This document shows, piece by piece, positions 22,448-33,408 of a DNA stretch of 64,000 nt (the first letter of the stretch is position 1; the number at the start of each line of letters is the position of its first letter). Under the pieces are notes generated by a model. The model ran no database searches. It was given only the letters and a program-made list of their open reading frames with translations, and was not told where the DNA came from. The DNA comes from Calliopum simillimum (lineage: Eukaryota; Arthropoda; Insecta; Diptera; Lauxaniidae), in contig OX638371.1 in the NCBI GenBank assembly GCA_951812925.1, positions 48,706,101 through 48,770,100 of the forward strand, read 5' to 3'. The position numbers were made by a program, and so were the translations under genes.

Positions 22448-24280
22448 GAAGACGAAAATGAAAAAGAGGTGACCAGATCTAAATTTGCACACAATATGAT
22501 GAATTTCATGCGAAAACGTAAGCTAACGTCAAAAGAAAAATTCATAACGCAAATATATAAATCAACGAAAAAACTATTAGACAAACATAAAGATCAAATA
22601 ATTGTGACAACAGCAGATAAAGGTAACAAAACGGTCATGATGTACAAGGAAGAATATGAAAACAAAATGAAAAAATTACTTGAAGACAAAAACACGTATA
22701 AAACCATACGAATAGATCCGTCACAAAAACTAGAAAGAACAAACAACGATATCGTCAATCACTTATACAAAAAAGATTACATAGATAAACGGACCAAATT
22801 CAACTTATCCTGCTCAACAGGCAGTGCCCCAAAGTTATATGGCTTACCCAAGATTCACAAGCCCGACATGCCACTACGTCCAATTTCATCGTCCGTGAAT
22901 GTCCCTTGCTACAAATTAGCAAAACATGTAGGTGAAATACTAAAACACATTATATCATCGGATATTAACATCAAAAACACACTTGAACTTCAAAACAAGA
23001 TTGAAAATACAACATTAGACACAAATGATAGACTTTTTTCCTTTGACGCGGTGTCATTATTTACAAATATACCAACAACATTAGCAATAAGGATTATAAT
23101 GAATCAATGGACGACGATTGAAAAATACACCAAAATTCCCAAAAGCAATTTTTTAAAAATCTTAACTTTTTGTCTAAAAGACAATAACTATTTTCAATAT
23201 AAAAATAAAATATACAACCAAACGTTTGGAATGCCAATGGGTAACCCCCTTTCACCCACAATAGCAGATATTGTACTAGATGACCTGATTAAATGTGCAA
23301 TATTAGATTTAGAAAAAATAGGCATTAAGATAAAATTTCTTGTAAAATACGTCGACGACATTTTCACCATTATAGATAAGAACAACTTGACCACGATACT
23401 TTCAACTTTCAACAAATACCACAGCAAATTGCAATTTACCGTCGAAGAGGAAATAAACAACACGCTACCCTATTTAAATACAACAATACACAGGATACAA
23501 AACACAATAACATTTAACTGGTACACAAAACCAAGAGCATCCGGCAGAATTATAAATTTCAATTCAACACAGCCATACAATCAAAAAAGAAACACAGCAA
23601 ACAACATGATAAAAACCGCACTAACAATAAGCCATACAAATTTTCAAAAACAAAACATTGAAAAACTCAAAAAAATTTTACACAAAAACAACTACCCACC
23701 AAAATTAATCAACCATCTTATAAATAAAAATCTAAGAAATATACAAAATCCTCAACCGGACTTAAGAAACAATGATGCTGCTGGTCACCCTAAACAATAT
23801 TTCAGCATACCATATGTACCAAGACTTACGGATGACACAACAGTAAAAAACATTAGGAAAGAGAACGCAGCATTTGCATACAAGCCAAACAAAACACTTA
23901 CATCGATATTTACAAACAACAAAGATAAAACCGAGAAATTAAAAGAGAACAACGTCATTTACGAAATAAAATGCAACGGAGGAGAAAGGGAAAAGTGCAA
24001 TGCGATCTACATAGGGACAACTAAACGAGCTTTCGGCATAAGATTAAACGAACACCAAGCAGACGCAAAACACAAAAGAGAGACCACAGCTTTAGCTAAA
24101 CATTTAACAGCAACTCAACACACAGCTGATTTCGAAAATTCGAAAATATTAGACAGAGAACGGAGGTATAATGTAAGAATGACGTTGGAGAGCCTTAGAA
24201 TAAGGCAAAATGCAAAAACAGCTGTGAACGATAGGGAGGACTATAATAATATTAGTCAGTGTTATAGTGTTATCTTGTAA
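22448..24280 (+). CDS. Penelope-like RT with GIY-YIG endonuclease, 5'-truncated
   Basis: This is the reverse transcriptase of a Penelope-like element, open to its stop at 24280. The first Met in frame is at 22469 (603 residues), but the frame is open back to the inversion junction (NEDENEKEVTRSK), so the true N-terminus is missing. Motifs in order: TTADKGNKTV (near residue 50), PKLYGLPKIHKPDMPLRPIS (near 125), FSFDAVSLFTNIP (near 190), FGMPMGNPLSPTIADIVLDD (near 252), and the catalytic LVKYVDDIFTI (YVDD at about 294). At the C-terminus VIYEIKC...AIYIGTTKRAFGIRLNEH is the GIY-YIG nuclease domain that nicks target DNA. Family proteins are usually 100-200 residues longer at the N-terminus. It may supply enzyme but cannot be a complete element. 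Confidence 0.92.
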   Translation, partial: EDENEKEVTRSKFAHNMMNFMRKRKLTSKEKFITQIYKSTKKLLDKHKDQIIVTTADKGNKTVMMYKEEYENKMKKLLEDKNTYKTIRIDPSQKLERTNNDIVNHLYKKDYIDKRTKFNLSCSTGSAPKLYGLPKIHKPDMPLRPISSSVNVPCYKLAKHVGEILKHIISSDINIKNTLELQNKIENTTLDTNDRLFSFDAVSLFTNIPTTLAIRIIMNQWTTIEKYTKIPKSNFLKILTFCLKDNNYFQYKNKIYNQTFGMPMGNPLSPTIADIVLDDLIKCAILDLEKIGIKIKFLVKYVDDIFTIIDKNNLTTILSTFNKYHSKLQFTVEEEINNTLPYLNTTIHRIQNTITFNWYTKPRASGRIINFNSTQPYNQKRNTANNMIKTALTISHTNFQKQNIEKLKKILHKNNYPPKLINHLINKNLRNIQNPQPDLRNNDAAGHPKQYFSIPYVPRLTDDTTVKNIRKENAAFAYKPNKTLTSIFTNNKDKTEKLKENNVIYEIKCNGGEREKCNAIYIGTTKRAFGIRLNEHQADAKHKRETTALAKHLTATQHTADFENSKILDRERRYNVRMTLESLRIRQNAKTAVNDREDYNNISQCYSVIL

Positions 24281-24458
24281 TAGTCTTAAATGTTCAATGT
24301 TTAATGTTTTTATTGTGTTTTTATTAAATTCTTTTTCATTAAATTAATTGATATCGATGTAAAATTTTAATGTAAGTGCATTTATCTAAGTGTCATTTGT
24401 TAAAAATGTTTTTTAAAAAAATTTATTTTCATTGTAGTTTTTCTTCCAAATAAAATAT

Positions 24459-24500
24459 ACCCCTGAGGAAGCCTAAAACCAATAGGCGAAACGTTGGGAA
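24459..24500 (+). ncRNA. Hammerhead ribozyme motif in Penelope pLTR
   Basis: Boxes CTGAGGA (24463-24469) and GAAA (24488-24491) enclose stem II GCCT/AGGC. CCC before and GGG after can pair as stem I, with the GUU triplet at the expected cleavage point. The CUGAGGA box differs at the variable fourth-to-fifth position from CUGAUGA. This motif is conserved in Penelope-like pLTRs. Confidence 0.78.
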
Positions 24501-24659
24501 ATAGCGGAATGAAATTGTTTTAATTTTATTTAGCGTTTTAAAATCTTGAGACCATCAAGCTCAATGCAACAAATTGATGCAAAAAAAACTCATATTTCAA
24601 CTAAATAAATTGGTCAAATCAACTTAAAAAAAAAAAAAATATTTTTATTTTGGTTAAAT

Positions 24660-26830
24660 GGAACTTTTTTAAATTTAATTAAAAAAAATAAATTTAGGTC
24701 TTGCAGTTTTTAGATAAGCTTTTTAAAAAATCAAACATATATTTATAGGGTTGCCACATGGTTATTTTCTGGAATTTTGCTTAAATCACACTTTTTGTGA
24801 CTTAATTAAAAATTTTACTTTAGGACACGCTCAGATAAATTTTTTAAAAATCATACAAAAACTTTTAGGGTTGCCAACCGATTTTTTTTTTTTTTGTAAA
24901 TTTTGCTTAAACCATATATGTATGTATTTAGAAAAAAAAAATTAATTTTAGTCTTAAAACGCTTAGATAAACTTTTTAAAGATCCAGCACATTTTTGGGG
25001 TTGCCACCTGGTTTTTTTTTTTAAATCAAAATGTTCTTCCAAAAAATTACTCAAATCAACATTTTCTCTCTATAAATTAACATCTTGAGTCCAAAAACAA
25101 CGAAAACAAATTTTAGAGTTGCCATATTAGGGTTGCCAGACTTTTTTTTCGCAAAATTGCCTTTCTTTGTTAACTTTCTTTATTGAAAAGTTATAGGATC
25201 GACCCAAAAACTAATAGTAAATTTTTAGGGTTGCCACCAGGTTTTTTCTTTAAATAAAAATTTTCTTCAAAAAAATACCTCAAAACACCATTTTCTCCCT
25301 ATAAACTAACATATTGGGTCCAAAACAACGAAACAAAAATTTAAGGGTTGCCATATTAGGGTTGCCAGACTTTTTTTTCGCAAAATTGCCTATCTAATAG
25401 TAAATTTTTAGGGTTGCCACCTGGTTTTTTTTTTAAATAAAAATTTTCTTCCAAAAAATACCTCAAAACACCATTTTCTCCCTATAAACTAACATATTGG
25501 GTCCAAAAACAACGAAACAAAAATTTAGGGTTGCCATATTAGGGTTGCCAGACTTTTTTTCGCAAAATTGCCTTTCTTTCATAACTTTCTTTATTGAAAA
25601 GTTATAGGATCGACCCAAAAACTAATAGTAAATTTTTAGGGTTGCCACCTGGTTTTTTTTTAAATAAAAATTTTCTTCCAAAAAATTCCTTAAAACAACA
25701 TTTTCTCTCTATAAATTAACATCTTGAGTCCAAAAACAACGAAACAAAAATTAAGAGTTGCCATATTAGGGTTGCCATATTAGGGTTGCCAGACGTTTTT
25801 TCGCAAAATTGCCTGGTTTTTTTTAAAAAATAAAAATTTTCTTCCAAAAAATTCCTTAAAACGACATTTTCTCTCTATAAATTAACATATTGGGTCCAAA
25901 AACAACGAAACAAAAATTTAGGGTTGCCAGAAGTTTTTTCGCAAAATTGCCTTTCTTTGTTAACTTTCTTTATTAAAAAGTTATAGGATCGACCCAAAAA
26001 CCCATAGTAAATTTTTAGGGCTGCCACCTGATTTTTTTTTTAAATAAAAATTTTTTTAAAAAAATATTCCTTAAAACACCATTTTCTCCCTATGAACTAA
26101 CATATTGGGTCCAAAAACAACGAAACAAAAATTTAGGGTTGCCATATTAGGGTTGCCAGACGATTTTCGCAAAATTGTCTTTCTTTTTCTTTATTGAAAA
26201 GTTATAGGATCGACCCAAAAACTAGTAGTAAATTTTTAGGGTTGCCACCTGATTTTTTTTAAAAAATAAAAATTTTCTTCCAAAAAATTCCTTAAAACAA
26301 CATTTTCTCTCTATAAATTAACATCTTGAGTCCAAAAACAACGAAACAAAAATTAAGGGTTGCCATATTAGGGTTGCCATATTAGGGTAACCAGACGTTT
26401 TTCGCAAAATTGCCTTTCTATGCTAACTTTCTTTATTGAAAAGTTATAGCATCGACCCAAAAACCCATAGTAAATTTTCAGGGTTGCCACCTGTTTTTTT
26501 TTTAAATAAAAATTTTCTTAAAAAAAATTCCTTGAAACAACATTTTCTCTCTATAAATTAACATCTTGAGTCCAAAAACAACGAAACAAAAATTTAGGGT
26601 TGCCATATTAGGGTTGCCAGACGTTTTTTCCCAAAATTGCCTTTCTAAGCTAACTTTCTTTATTGAAAAGTTATAGGATCGACCCAAAAACCCATTGAAA
26701 TTTTTTTAGGGTTGCCACCTGGTTTTTTTAATAAAATCAAAATTTTCTTTCAATAAATTACTCAAATCAACATTTTCTCTCTATAAATGGACATCTGGGA
26801 TTAAAAACAAAGAAAAAAAAAATTAGGGTT
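24660..26830. repeat. GGGTTGCCA-rich tandem array, left arm of E
   Basis: Degenerate units of roughly 200-240 bp contain AGGGTTGCCACCTGG, AACATTTTCTCTCTATAAAT, GTCCAAAAACAACGAAAC, AGGGTTGCCATATTAGGG, TCGCAAAATTGCC and AAGTTATAGGATCGACCC. About seven units are present from 24990 on. The outer part (24660-24990) is single-copy and mirrored at 27600-27960. It reads as the reverse complement in the right arm. Confidence 0.88.
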
Positions 26831-27960
26831 GCCATATTTTTTGTTCTGTTATTTTTAGACCCACTGTGTCAATTTATAGGGTGAAAATGTTGATTTGAGA
26901 AATTTATTGGAAGAAAATTTTAATTTTATTTGAAAAAACCAGGTGGCAACAATAATAAAATTACAATGGATTTTTGGGTCGATCCTATAACTTTTCAATA
27001 AAGAAAGTTAAAGAAAGGCAATTTTGCGAAAAAACGTCTGGCAACCCTAAATTTTTGTTTCGTTGTTTTTGGACCCAATATGTTAGTTTATAGGGAGAAA
27101 ATGGTGTTTTGAGAAATTTTTTGGAAGAAAATTTTTATATAAAAAAAAAATCAGGTGGCATCCCCAAAAAATTACTATGGGTTTTTGGGTCGATCCTATA
27201 ACTTTTTAATAAAGAAAGTTAACAAAGAAAGGCAATTTTGCGAAAAAACTTCTGGCAACCTTAAATTTTTGTTTCGTTGTTTTTGGACCCAATATGTTAA
27301 TTTATAGAGAGAAAATGTTGTTTTAAGGAATTTTTTGGAAAAAAAATTTTATTTTTTAAAAAAAACCAGGTGGCAACCCTTAACATTTACTATGGGTTTT
27401 TGGGTCGATCCTATAACTTTTCAATAAAGAAAGTTAGCGAAGAAAGGCAATTTTGCGAAAAAACGTCTGGCAACCCTAATATGGCAACCCTAAATTTTTG
27501 TTTCGTTGTTTTTGGACTCAAGATGTTAATTTATAGAGAGAAAATGTTGATGTGAGTAATTTTTTGGAAGAACATTTTGATTTAAAAAAAAAACCAGTTG
27601 GCAACCCCAAAAATGTGCTGGATCTTTAAAAAGTTTATCTAAGCGTTTTAAGACTAAAATTAAATTTTGTTTTCTAAATACATATATGGTTTAAGCAAAA
27701 TTTACAAAAAAAAATCAGGTGGCAACCCTAAAAATTTTTGTATAACTTTTAAAATATTTATCTGAGCGTGTCCTAAAGTAAAAATTTTAATTAAGTCACA
27801 AAAAGTATGATTTAAGCAAAATTCCAGAAAATAACCAGGTGGCAACCCTAAAAATATATGTTGGATTTTTTAAAAAGCTTATCTAAGAACTTCAAGACCT
27901 AAATTTATTTTTTTTAATTAAATTTAAAAAAGTTTCATTTAACCAAAATAAAAATAAATA
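26831..27960. repeat. GGGTTGCCA-rich tandem array, right arm of E
   Basis: Inverted counterpart of 24660-26830 with only about three repeat units before the single-copy outer block. The two arms therefore differ in unit number (about seven against three), a sign of repeat expansion or contraction after palindrome formation. Confidence 0.88.
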
Positions 27961-28009
27961 ACAGTTGGCAGTCCTGAAAACCATTAAAAAATGTTAATTT
28001 ATACATATA

Positions 28010-29673
28010 CAGTGAGTCACATATGTATTTTGCATACAAAAAATATTAAAAAATTCGAATTAATACTCAATTTTTAGCCATTTCATCCTTGGAAAAGTAA
28101 TATTTTTTTTATAAACTTCGAGTCAATGGAACGTTAACTATGGTACCACTTCATAAAAAAATTAAAATAATGCGTTCTAATCACTTAAAAAGCAAAGAAA
28201 TGATTTATTCATCTTTTTTATAAGGTCACAAAAGTATTTTGCTTTTTAGTAATATTTTACTTTGAGATTATTTATCAAGTAAAAGAGGCTTTTTTAATAA
28301 TAACCATGGTAGCCATTATTTGAAGAGACATCATATAAACATCTTTGCGAGGACTCCATCCCTTTACGACATTTTCAGTCGGTGTTTTTTCCCATTTTTC
28401 TTGCAGTACTTGTTTGAGCACATTTTTTTGATAAAATATGGTATTTTCTGACCTTTCCACTAGCTAAGGCCAAGAAACTTCTAATGGATTCGAAAAAGAA
28501 TATCGCGGTGGTGTTTTAATCTCTTTGGTGTTGTACAGAAGTGTCCCAGAATGTGTATTTAGAGTCATTGTCTTTTGAAAATAAGAGGTCATCTTGTGGT
28601 AAACCCATTTTTTAACTACTCGGTGCAATTTTTTTTTGTGGAATTGGAATGATGTTCATGTCTATCCATATTGCCACCGATAAGCTTAAGTTTCCCCATT
28701 ACATAAGCCGAGAACAGCCCACGACACACCATCATGTAAAATTATTGCTTTTAAGTTATAAAAGTTAAGGGTTTTATTTGCTTTATGCCAGACCATGCGG
28801 CGTCCATCGGATCCGAAAATATTATTTTTGCTTTCTATTGGACCCAATAATATAATATTTGCTTTCCATCGGATCGATAGACGCCGTGTGGTCTGGCATA
28901 AGGCAAATAAAACCCTAAACTATTATAACTTTAAAGCAACAATTTTGCATGATAGTGTGTCTGGGGCTGTTATCAGCTCAAAGAGTGTGGAAACTTAAAT
29001 TTATCGGTGGCAATATGGATAGACATGAACATCAGTCCGATTCCACAAAAAAAAATTGCACCCAGTAGTTAAAAAATGGGTTTACCACAAGATGACTTCT
29101 TATTTTCAAAAGACAATGACTCTAAATACACATTCTGGGACACTTCTGTACAACACCAAAGAGATTAAAACACCACCGCGATATTCTTTTTCGAATCCAT
29201 TAGAAGTTTCTTGGCCTTAGCTAGTGGAAAGGTCAGAAAATACCATATTTTATCAAAAAAATGTGCTCAAACAAGTACTGCAAGAAAAATGGGAAAAACA
29301 CCGACTGAAAATGTCGTAAAGGGATGGAGTCCTCGCAAAGATGTTTATATGATGTCTCTTCAAATCATGGCTACCATGGTTATTATTAAAAAAGCCTCTT
29401 TTACATGATAAATAATCTCAAAGTAAAATATTACTAAAAAGCAAAATACTTTTGTGACCTTATAAAAAAGTTGAATAAATCATTTCTTTGCTTTTTAAGT
29501 GATTAGAACGCATTATTTTAATTTTTTTATGAAGTGGTATCATAGTTAACGTTCCATTGACTCGAAGTTTATAAAAAAAATATTACTTTTCCAAGGATGA
29601 AACGGCTAAAAATTGAGTATTAATTCGAATTTTTGAATATTATTTGTATGCAAAATACATATGTGACTCACTG
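28010..29673. mobile_element. Tc1-derived palindrome in right arm of E
   Basis: Terminal repeats CAGTGAGTCACATATGT and ACATATGTGACTCACTG are flanked by TA (28008-28009, 29674-29675), as for Tc1/mariner. The two halves are near-perfect reverse complements meeting near 28825-28840. Each half carries the same decayed transposase piece: VWHKANKTLN...ILHD block, MDRHEH-like block, and near the end LKQVLQEKWEKTPTENVVK, the C-terminal part of Tc1 transposases. It is 1,664 bp and cannot encode a working enzyme. Confidence 0.85.
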
Positions 29674-29699
29674 TATGTATCAATAACAATAGTTTTACT

Positions 29700-29915
29700 C
29701 GTGATTTTGCTACTTTTGTAACAAGTATCAAACATTTTTTGGTTACTTGTTACTTTTGTATCAAGTATCAAAAATTTTTTTAGTTACTTGTTACTTTTGT
29801 ATCAAGTAACAACATTTTTTTTTGATACTGATACAAAAGTAACAAGTAACTAAAAAAATTGTTGATACTTGATACAAAAGTAACAAAGCATCAGTAACAA
29901 AAAGTTACAATTTTG
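29700..29915. repeat. Subterminal GTTACTTTTGTATCAAGTA repeats of E, right
   Basis: This is the inverted partner of 21196-21430, with the same alternating units. The open frame at 29850-30059 crosses the element edge and is not a gene. Confidence 0.8.
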
Positions 29916-29933
29916 CCCATCTCTGTGCCACGC

Positions 29934-30132
29934 CCCCTGGTGAGCATTTACAAAGTTTAAGCTTAGCTCATTATTCATTGTATGCCAATATCTAACATTA
30001 CCCGAATTTTCATTAAAATCGCTGTAGACGTTTTCGAGAAAAAGTTTTGCCCGTTCCAAACATACTTAAGTAGATAGGTACATAAGTACATAAGTACATA
30101 CAATTTTATCTCGTATAAGAAGAGAAGATATA
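29934..30132. repeat. Dispersed repeat right of element E
   Basis: This continues the degenerate GCCACGCCCCCTGG repeat interrupted by E. It contains ATTAAAATCGCTGTAGACG and a short GTACATAA repeat (30075-30095). No gene is seen. Confidence 0.5.
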
Positions 30133-32230
30133 TGGGTGATTCTCAGATAACTGTACTTTTTGTGTCCTCTGGCGATTTCACCTATACAGTAGGCTTTTTT
30201 TTCACAAAAAAATACGCTATAAGTTAGAAACTATATTTTTCTAATAGAGCGTATCAATTTTACCACCAAATGTTTATAGGTCTACTTTGCAAGTTTGCAA
30301 ATATACCCCAAATGTCACAAACGTGGCATGTCCTACCCCTACTTTTTATACACAAAACGATGAAAAACGACCAAAAAACGGAAATGGAACAGAAAACAAG
30401 TTACTACACATATTAAGTAAATACTTAAGGCTACGATATTCTGAGCTCATCTGTAGTCTTAAATAATTTTTAGAGGGCACAATTTCGAATTGAAAACTGT
30501 CCCCTAGTTTTGGAAAAAAAAAATTTCTTGAAAGCATTATGCTACGACTGCATGGTACTACTGTTTCAGTCAATAGATTGCAATACATATGCATTAGTTC
30601 TGATCACTATCCATCACCCAAAGGTCATCATGTCAAGACGAGTCCAAAAAGAAATCTGTTTGCGTTTTATAGGGCATTTTATAAACAAAAGCAGTTTTTT
30701 TTTTAAATTATGGTCACAAACGTGGCACTCGGCACTCCCAGGTAGGACATTTTATTTTATGCATGAAACAATTTTTTTGTAGGATTTGCATACATGACCC
30801 CAAATTCTTTCGGAAAAATCTTGAACTCAAAAGCGTGCTTTACAATGAGCGATAAACTACAAAAATGTCACAAACGTGGCGGATCAAAAATGTCACAAAC
30901 GTGGCACTTTCTATCAGTCTGCAAAAAACATATTTCGATATAAAGTTTGAGTATACAGATGTTAAGTTGAAGGCTATTAATTATGTTTTTAATACAAAAA
31001 CTTTTCTACACCATCAGAATCCTGAGTTATCCTTGCTCAAAAGTGAAAAAATCACTGTTTTGACATCTACTTAAAGCTATAGAACAAAAACAACAACAAG
31101 TAAAATTGATTTTTGTCAATGGATTCGGACAGCCAAATTTATTGTCAACAAGACATAATTTACCGTTTTTCAATTGGATTCCCAGCTTTCGAGTTATAAG
31201 CGTTTAAAATAAGGACATCTTTCGATAACATACAAAAGATTTTTCGAGACCCAAAAGTTACAAAAAATCAAGTTTTATTATTTTTATCAATAACATATTT
31301 AATAACAAAAATTTCGTGACCTTGCAGATCATAATCGCATAAAAAATGACAGTTCTATGCTAGATTTAGTGAATGACCCTACTAAACAATTGCTTTGCAA
31401 ATTAACAGAATCAAAATTTCATCTGATCATTCACTAAATCTACAATAGAGCGTTATTTTTTCATCCGATTTTAGTCTGCAAGGGCTTAAAATTTTTGTGA
31501 TAAGTTATATTTTTGATAAAAATAATAAAACTTACCATTTTTGTTAATTTTTCGGTCCAGAAAATCCTTTGTGTGTTACTGAGAGGTATCCTTTTTTTAA
31601 AGGCTTATAACTCGGAAACTAGGAATCCAATTGAAAAACGGTAAATTATGTCTTGTTGATAATAAATTCGGCTGTCTGAATCCATTGACAAAAAATTAAT
31701 TTTACTTGTTGCTGTTTATGTTAAGTAGATGTCAAAACTGTGATTTTTTCACTTTTGAGCAAGGATAACTAAGGATACTGATGTAATAGAAAAAAATCAA
31801 GATCAGATTCGTAATTAGCAGATCCTAATCCACCATAAACGGCTATAAAAACAGAGAACAGGAAACCATTGTTGATCTTTAGGGCGATAGGGTTTAAAAA
31901 AAATGGATCACTGGAGACATGACACTGGTGCAAAATTAGTCTTGAAGTGTAAATTTGTCATTATATGCAATATATCTCTCATCAAAACGCTTCAAAACCA
32001 ACATTTTTCCATACTGTGGCTAAAATGTCACAAACGTGGCAATTTGGTCACAAACGTGGCAGCAAAATTTCTTAATTTCGACCTCAAAGCCGTAAATTCA
32101 CACTTGTAGTTGATTTACTTAAAAGGTGAGTTTAAAGAGTGTGTTTACACAAGATAGCACGAAGAAACTTGCAAAAATCCAAAAAAATTATCTGCCAATT
32201 TTACAACTCGAAAAAGCACAGTTATCTAAG
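30133..32230. mobile_element. 2.1-kb element with TGTCACAAACGTGGC motifs
   Basis: The ends GGGTGATTCTCAGATAACTG (30134) and, reversed, GGGTGATCCTTAGATAACTG (ending at 32230) form a TIR extending into TRCTTTTT. A central palindrome at about 31005-31785 has arms of about 390 bp meeting near 31400. Six copies of GTCACAAACGTGGC lie outside that palindrome: 30314, 30713, 30867, 30892, 32027 and 32047, all in the same orientation. No transposase frame was found and no target duplication is clear. It is probably non-autonomous. Confidence 0.75.
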
Positions 32231-32422
32231 GATCACCCACAAAGTATCATCAAATGCAACAAGATGGCACGATCAAAGGGGTACAGAATCAAAGACGACA
32301 GTCTCTCTTTTAATCATGGACATGTTTGATAGTGACATCTAGTTGCATTTGATGGTAACTTTTGATAAAACACTGCCAAACATGTTCATAAACAAAATAG
32401 AGATTGCTGCCTTTGCTTCTAT

Positions 32423-33043
32423 TAGGGGTCTGCACAAGACATCTTGAAATAAAGTGTACCTTTCTTTACACCCACATTTTACACTGAACTGATGCATTTG
32501 ATCCAAAAAATTCAAGATTCAAATCATCGTGTACACTGACTTCATTTTGACACTATTCACATTGTCTTGTTTTATCAGTGTGAAAAATAAACTTGGTTCA
32601 AAAAAACACATCAGTGAACTCTATTTTATGAAAACAAATACTTCAGGTCACTGTAAAACGTGCTAGTAGAGAAACCACAATAAAATGTATGATATGGTAA
32701 CACTTGCAGAATAGTAGTAGCTTTCATACATTTTTGCGACAGAGAGAGAGAGCGTAAACAAAAAAGAGGCACAAGAAGAGAGCAATAAACTGCTCTTATC
32801 ACACCATTTGCATTTAGTAGTGTACACTACTACTACAGTATGCAACTAAAATAACTGAAACAAATCAAACAAGACAAATTAGCACAGTATTTGTTTATTT
32901 TCTTTCAAATTCTAGTTCTGTCAAGACATTTACACACGACACTGAACTAGAGCATTTGATAAATAAAAAGCAGGTACAAAATATAACGTATCTTGAAACG
33001 AAATGTCTTAAAACGCAAACAAGACGTCTTGTGCAGACCCCTA
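32423..33043. mobile_element. hAT-type MITE, 621 bp, TSD GCTTCTAT
   Basis: Terminal repeats TAGGGGTCTGCACAAGAC and GTCTTGTGCAGACCCCTA are perfect inverses. Exact 8-bp duplications GCTTCTAT flank it (32415-32422, 33044-33051). These are hAT features. The interior is non-coding with a short GA repeat. It lies within 370 bp of the DIP2 exon 33409-33961. Confidence 0.92.
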
Positions 33044-33175
33044 GCTTCTATACCCCTCTTATGTGAAATTACCTTTTTTTCTGTAACGAGTATATTTCAC
33101 TTATCTAGTAATTTTATTACTTGTATTTAAGAAGGCAACTCATAACACTAGGACCTTAAAGTTTTAAGGACATTA

Positions 33176-33281
33176 TGGGAGTTATCGTGAATCAAAATTC
33201 CCGGGGAATTTTCTTAAACTGCAATAGAGAATGCATGGCGGTTTGAAAAAATTCCCCGGGATTATTTATTCACGATTACCC
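33176..33281. repeat. Small inverted repeat (TTCCCGGGGAA hairpin)
   Basis: GGGAGTTATCGTGAATCAAA with TTCCCGGGGAATTTT on the left pairs imperfectly with AAAATTCCCCGGG and TTATTCACGATTACCCC on the right. This gives a roughly 40-bp stem and a short loop beginning 128 bases from the DIP2 splice donor. It could be a tiny MITE or an intronic hairpin. Confidence 0.65.
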
Positions 33282-33408
33282 CATATAAGATAATATAGAA
33301 ACACTCGTAAATAATACAAAAGGTAATAATGTTAAAAAGCATAAATTTTTTGACCTTATATTTTATCTGTGATAATTTTAATTAATTGCATTAAATATTA
33401 AAAATTAC

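Larger units (their letters stand above)
21511..24639 (+). mobile_element. Penelope-like retroelement with inverted 3' copy
   Basis: It is flanked by the 12-bp repeat ATTTTTATTTTG (21499-21510 and 24640-24651), which is single in the mirrored arm of E. The left part (21511-22447) is an inverted copy of the element's own 3' end, covering the C-terminal third of the ORF plus the hammerhead-bearing pLTR. The right part is the forward copy with the reverse-transcriptase gene. Arms of about 0.95 kb are nearly identical. Inverted and 5'-truncated partial copies are a known habit of Penelope elements. Near identity of the arms and an open ORF indicate a recent insertion. Confidence 0.92.
21184..29925. 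mobile_element. Giant hAT-ended palindromic element E (8.7 kb)
   Basis: Ends CAGAGATGGGCA and TGCCCATCTCTG are inverted, and the element is flanked by exact 8-bp duplications TGCCACGC (21176-21183, 29926-29933). Both features are typical of the hAT superfamily. The inside is one long palindrome: subterminal GTATCAAGTA arrays, the block AATGGTTTTCAGGACTGCCA (mirrored at about 27971), then arrays of GGGTTGCCA units meeting near 26830. A Penelope element (21511-24639) interrupts the left arm and a Tc1-derived palindrome (28010-29673) the right. Without these two it would be about 3.9 kb. No hAT transposase is present. Confidence 0.9.
2524..33408 (-). other. DIP2 intron of 30,885 bp filled with transposons
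   Basis: The minus-strand donor AAG|GTAATT at 33408 and acceptor TTTTTTAG at 2524 bound this intron. Phase agrees on both sides (AG|T, Ser), and the encoded residues NNDPL-S-FITAW run on as in other DIP2 proteins. All elements between these points are therefore intronic unless an unseen exon exists. I found no other DIP2-like coding segment inside. Confidence 0.88.

Noticed and set aside
24990..26830. Regular repeats considered as a CRISPR array
   Set aside because: Units are long, degenerate and directly repeated without unique spacers, lie in a palindrome, and the DNA is from an insect.
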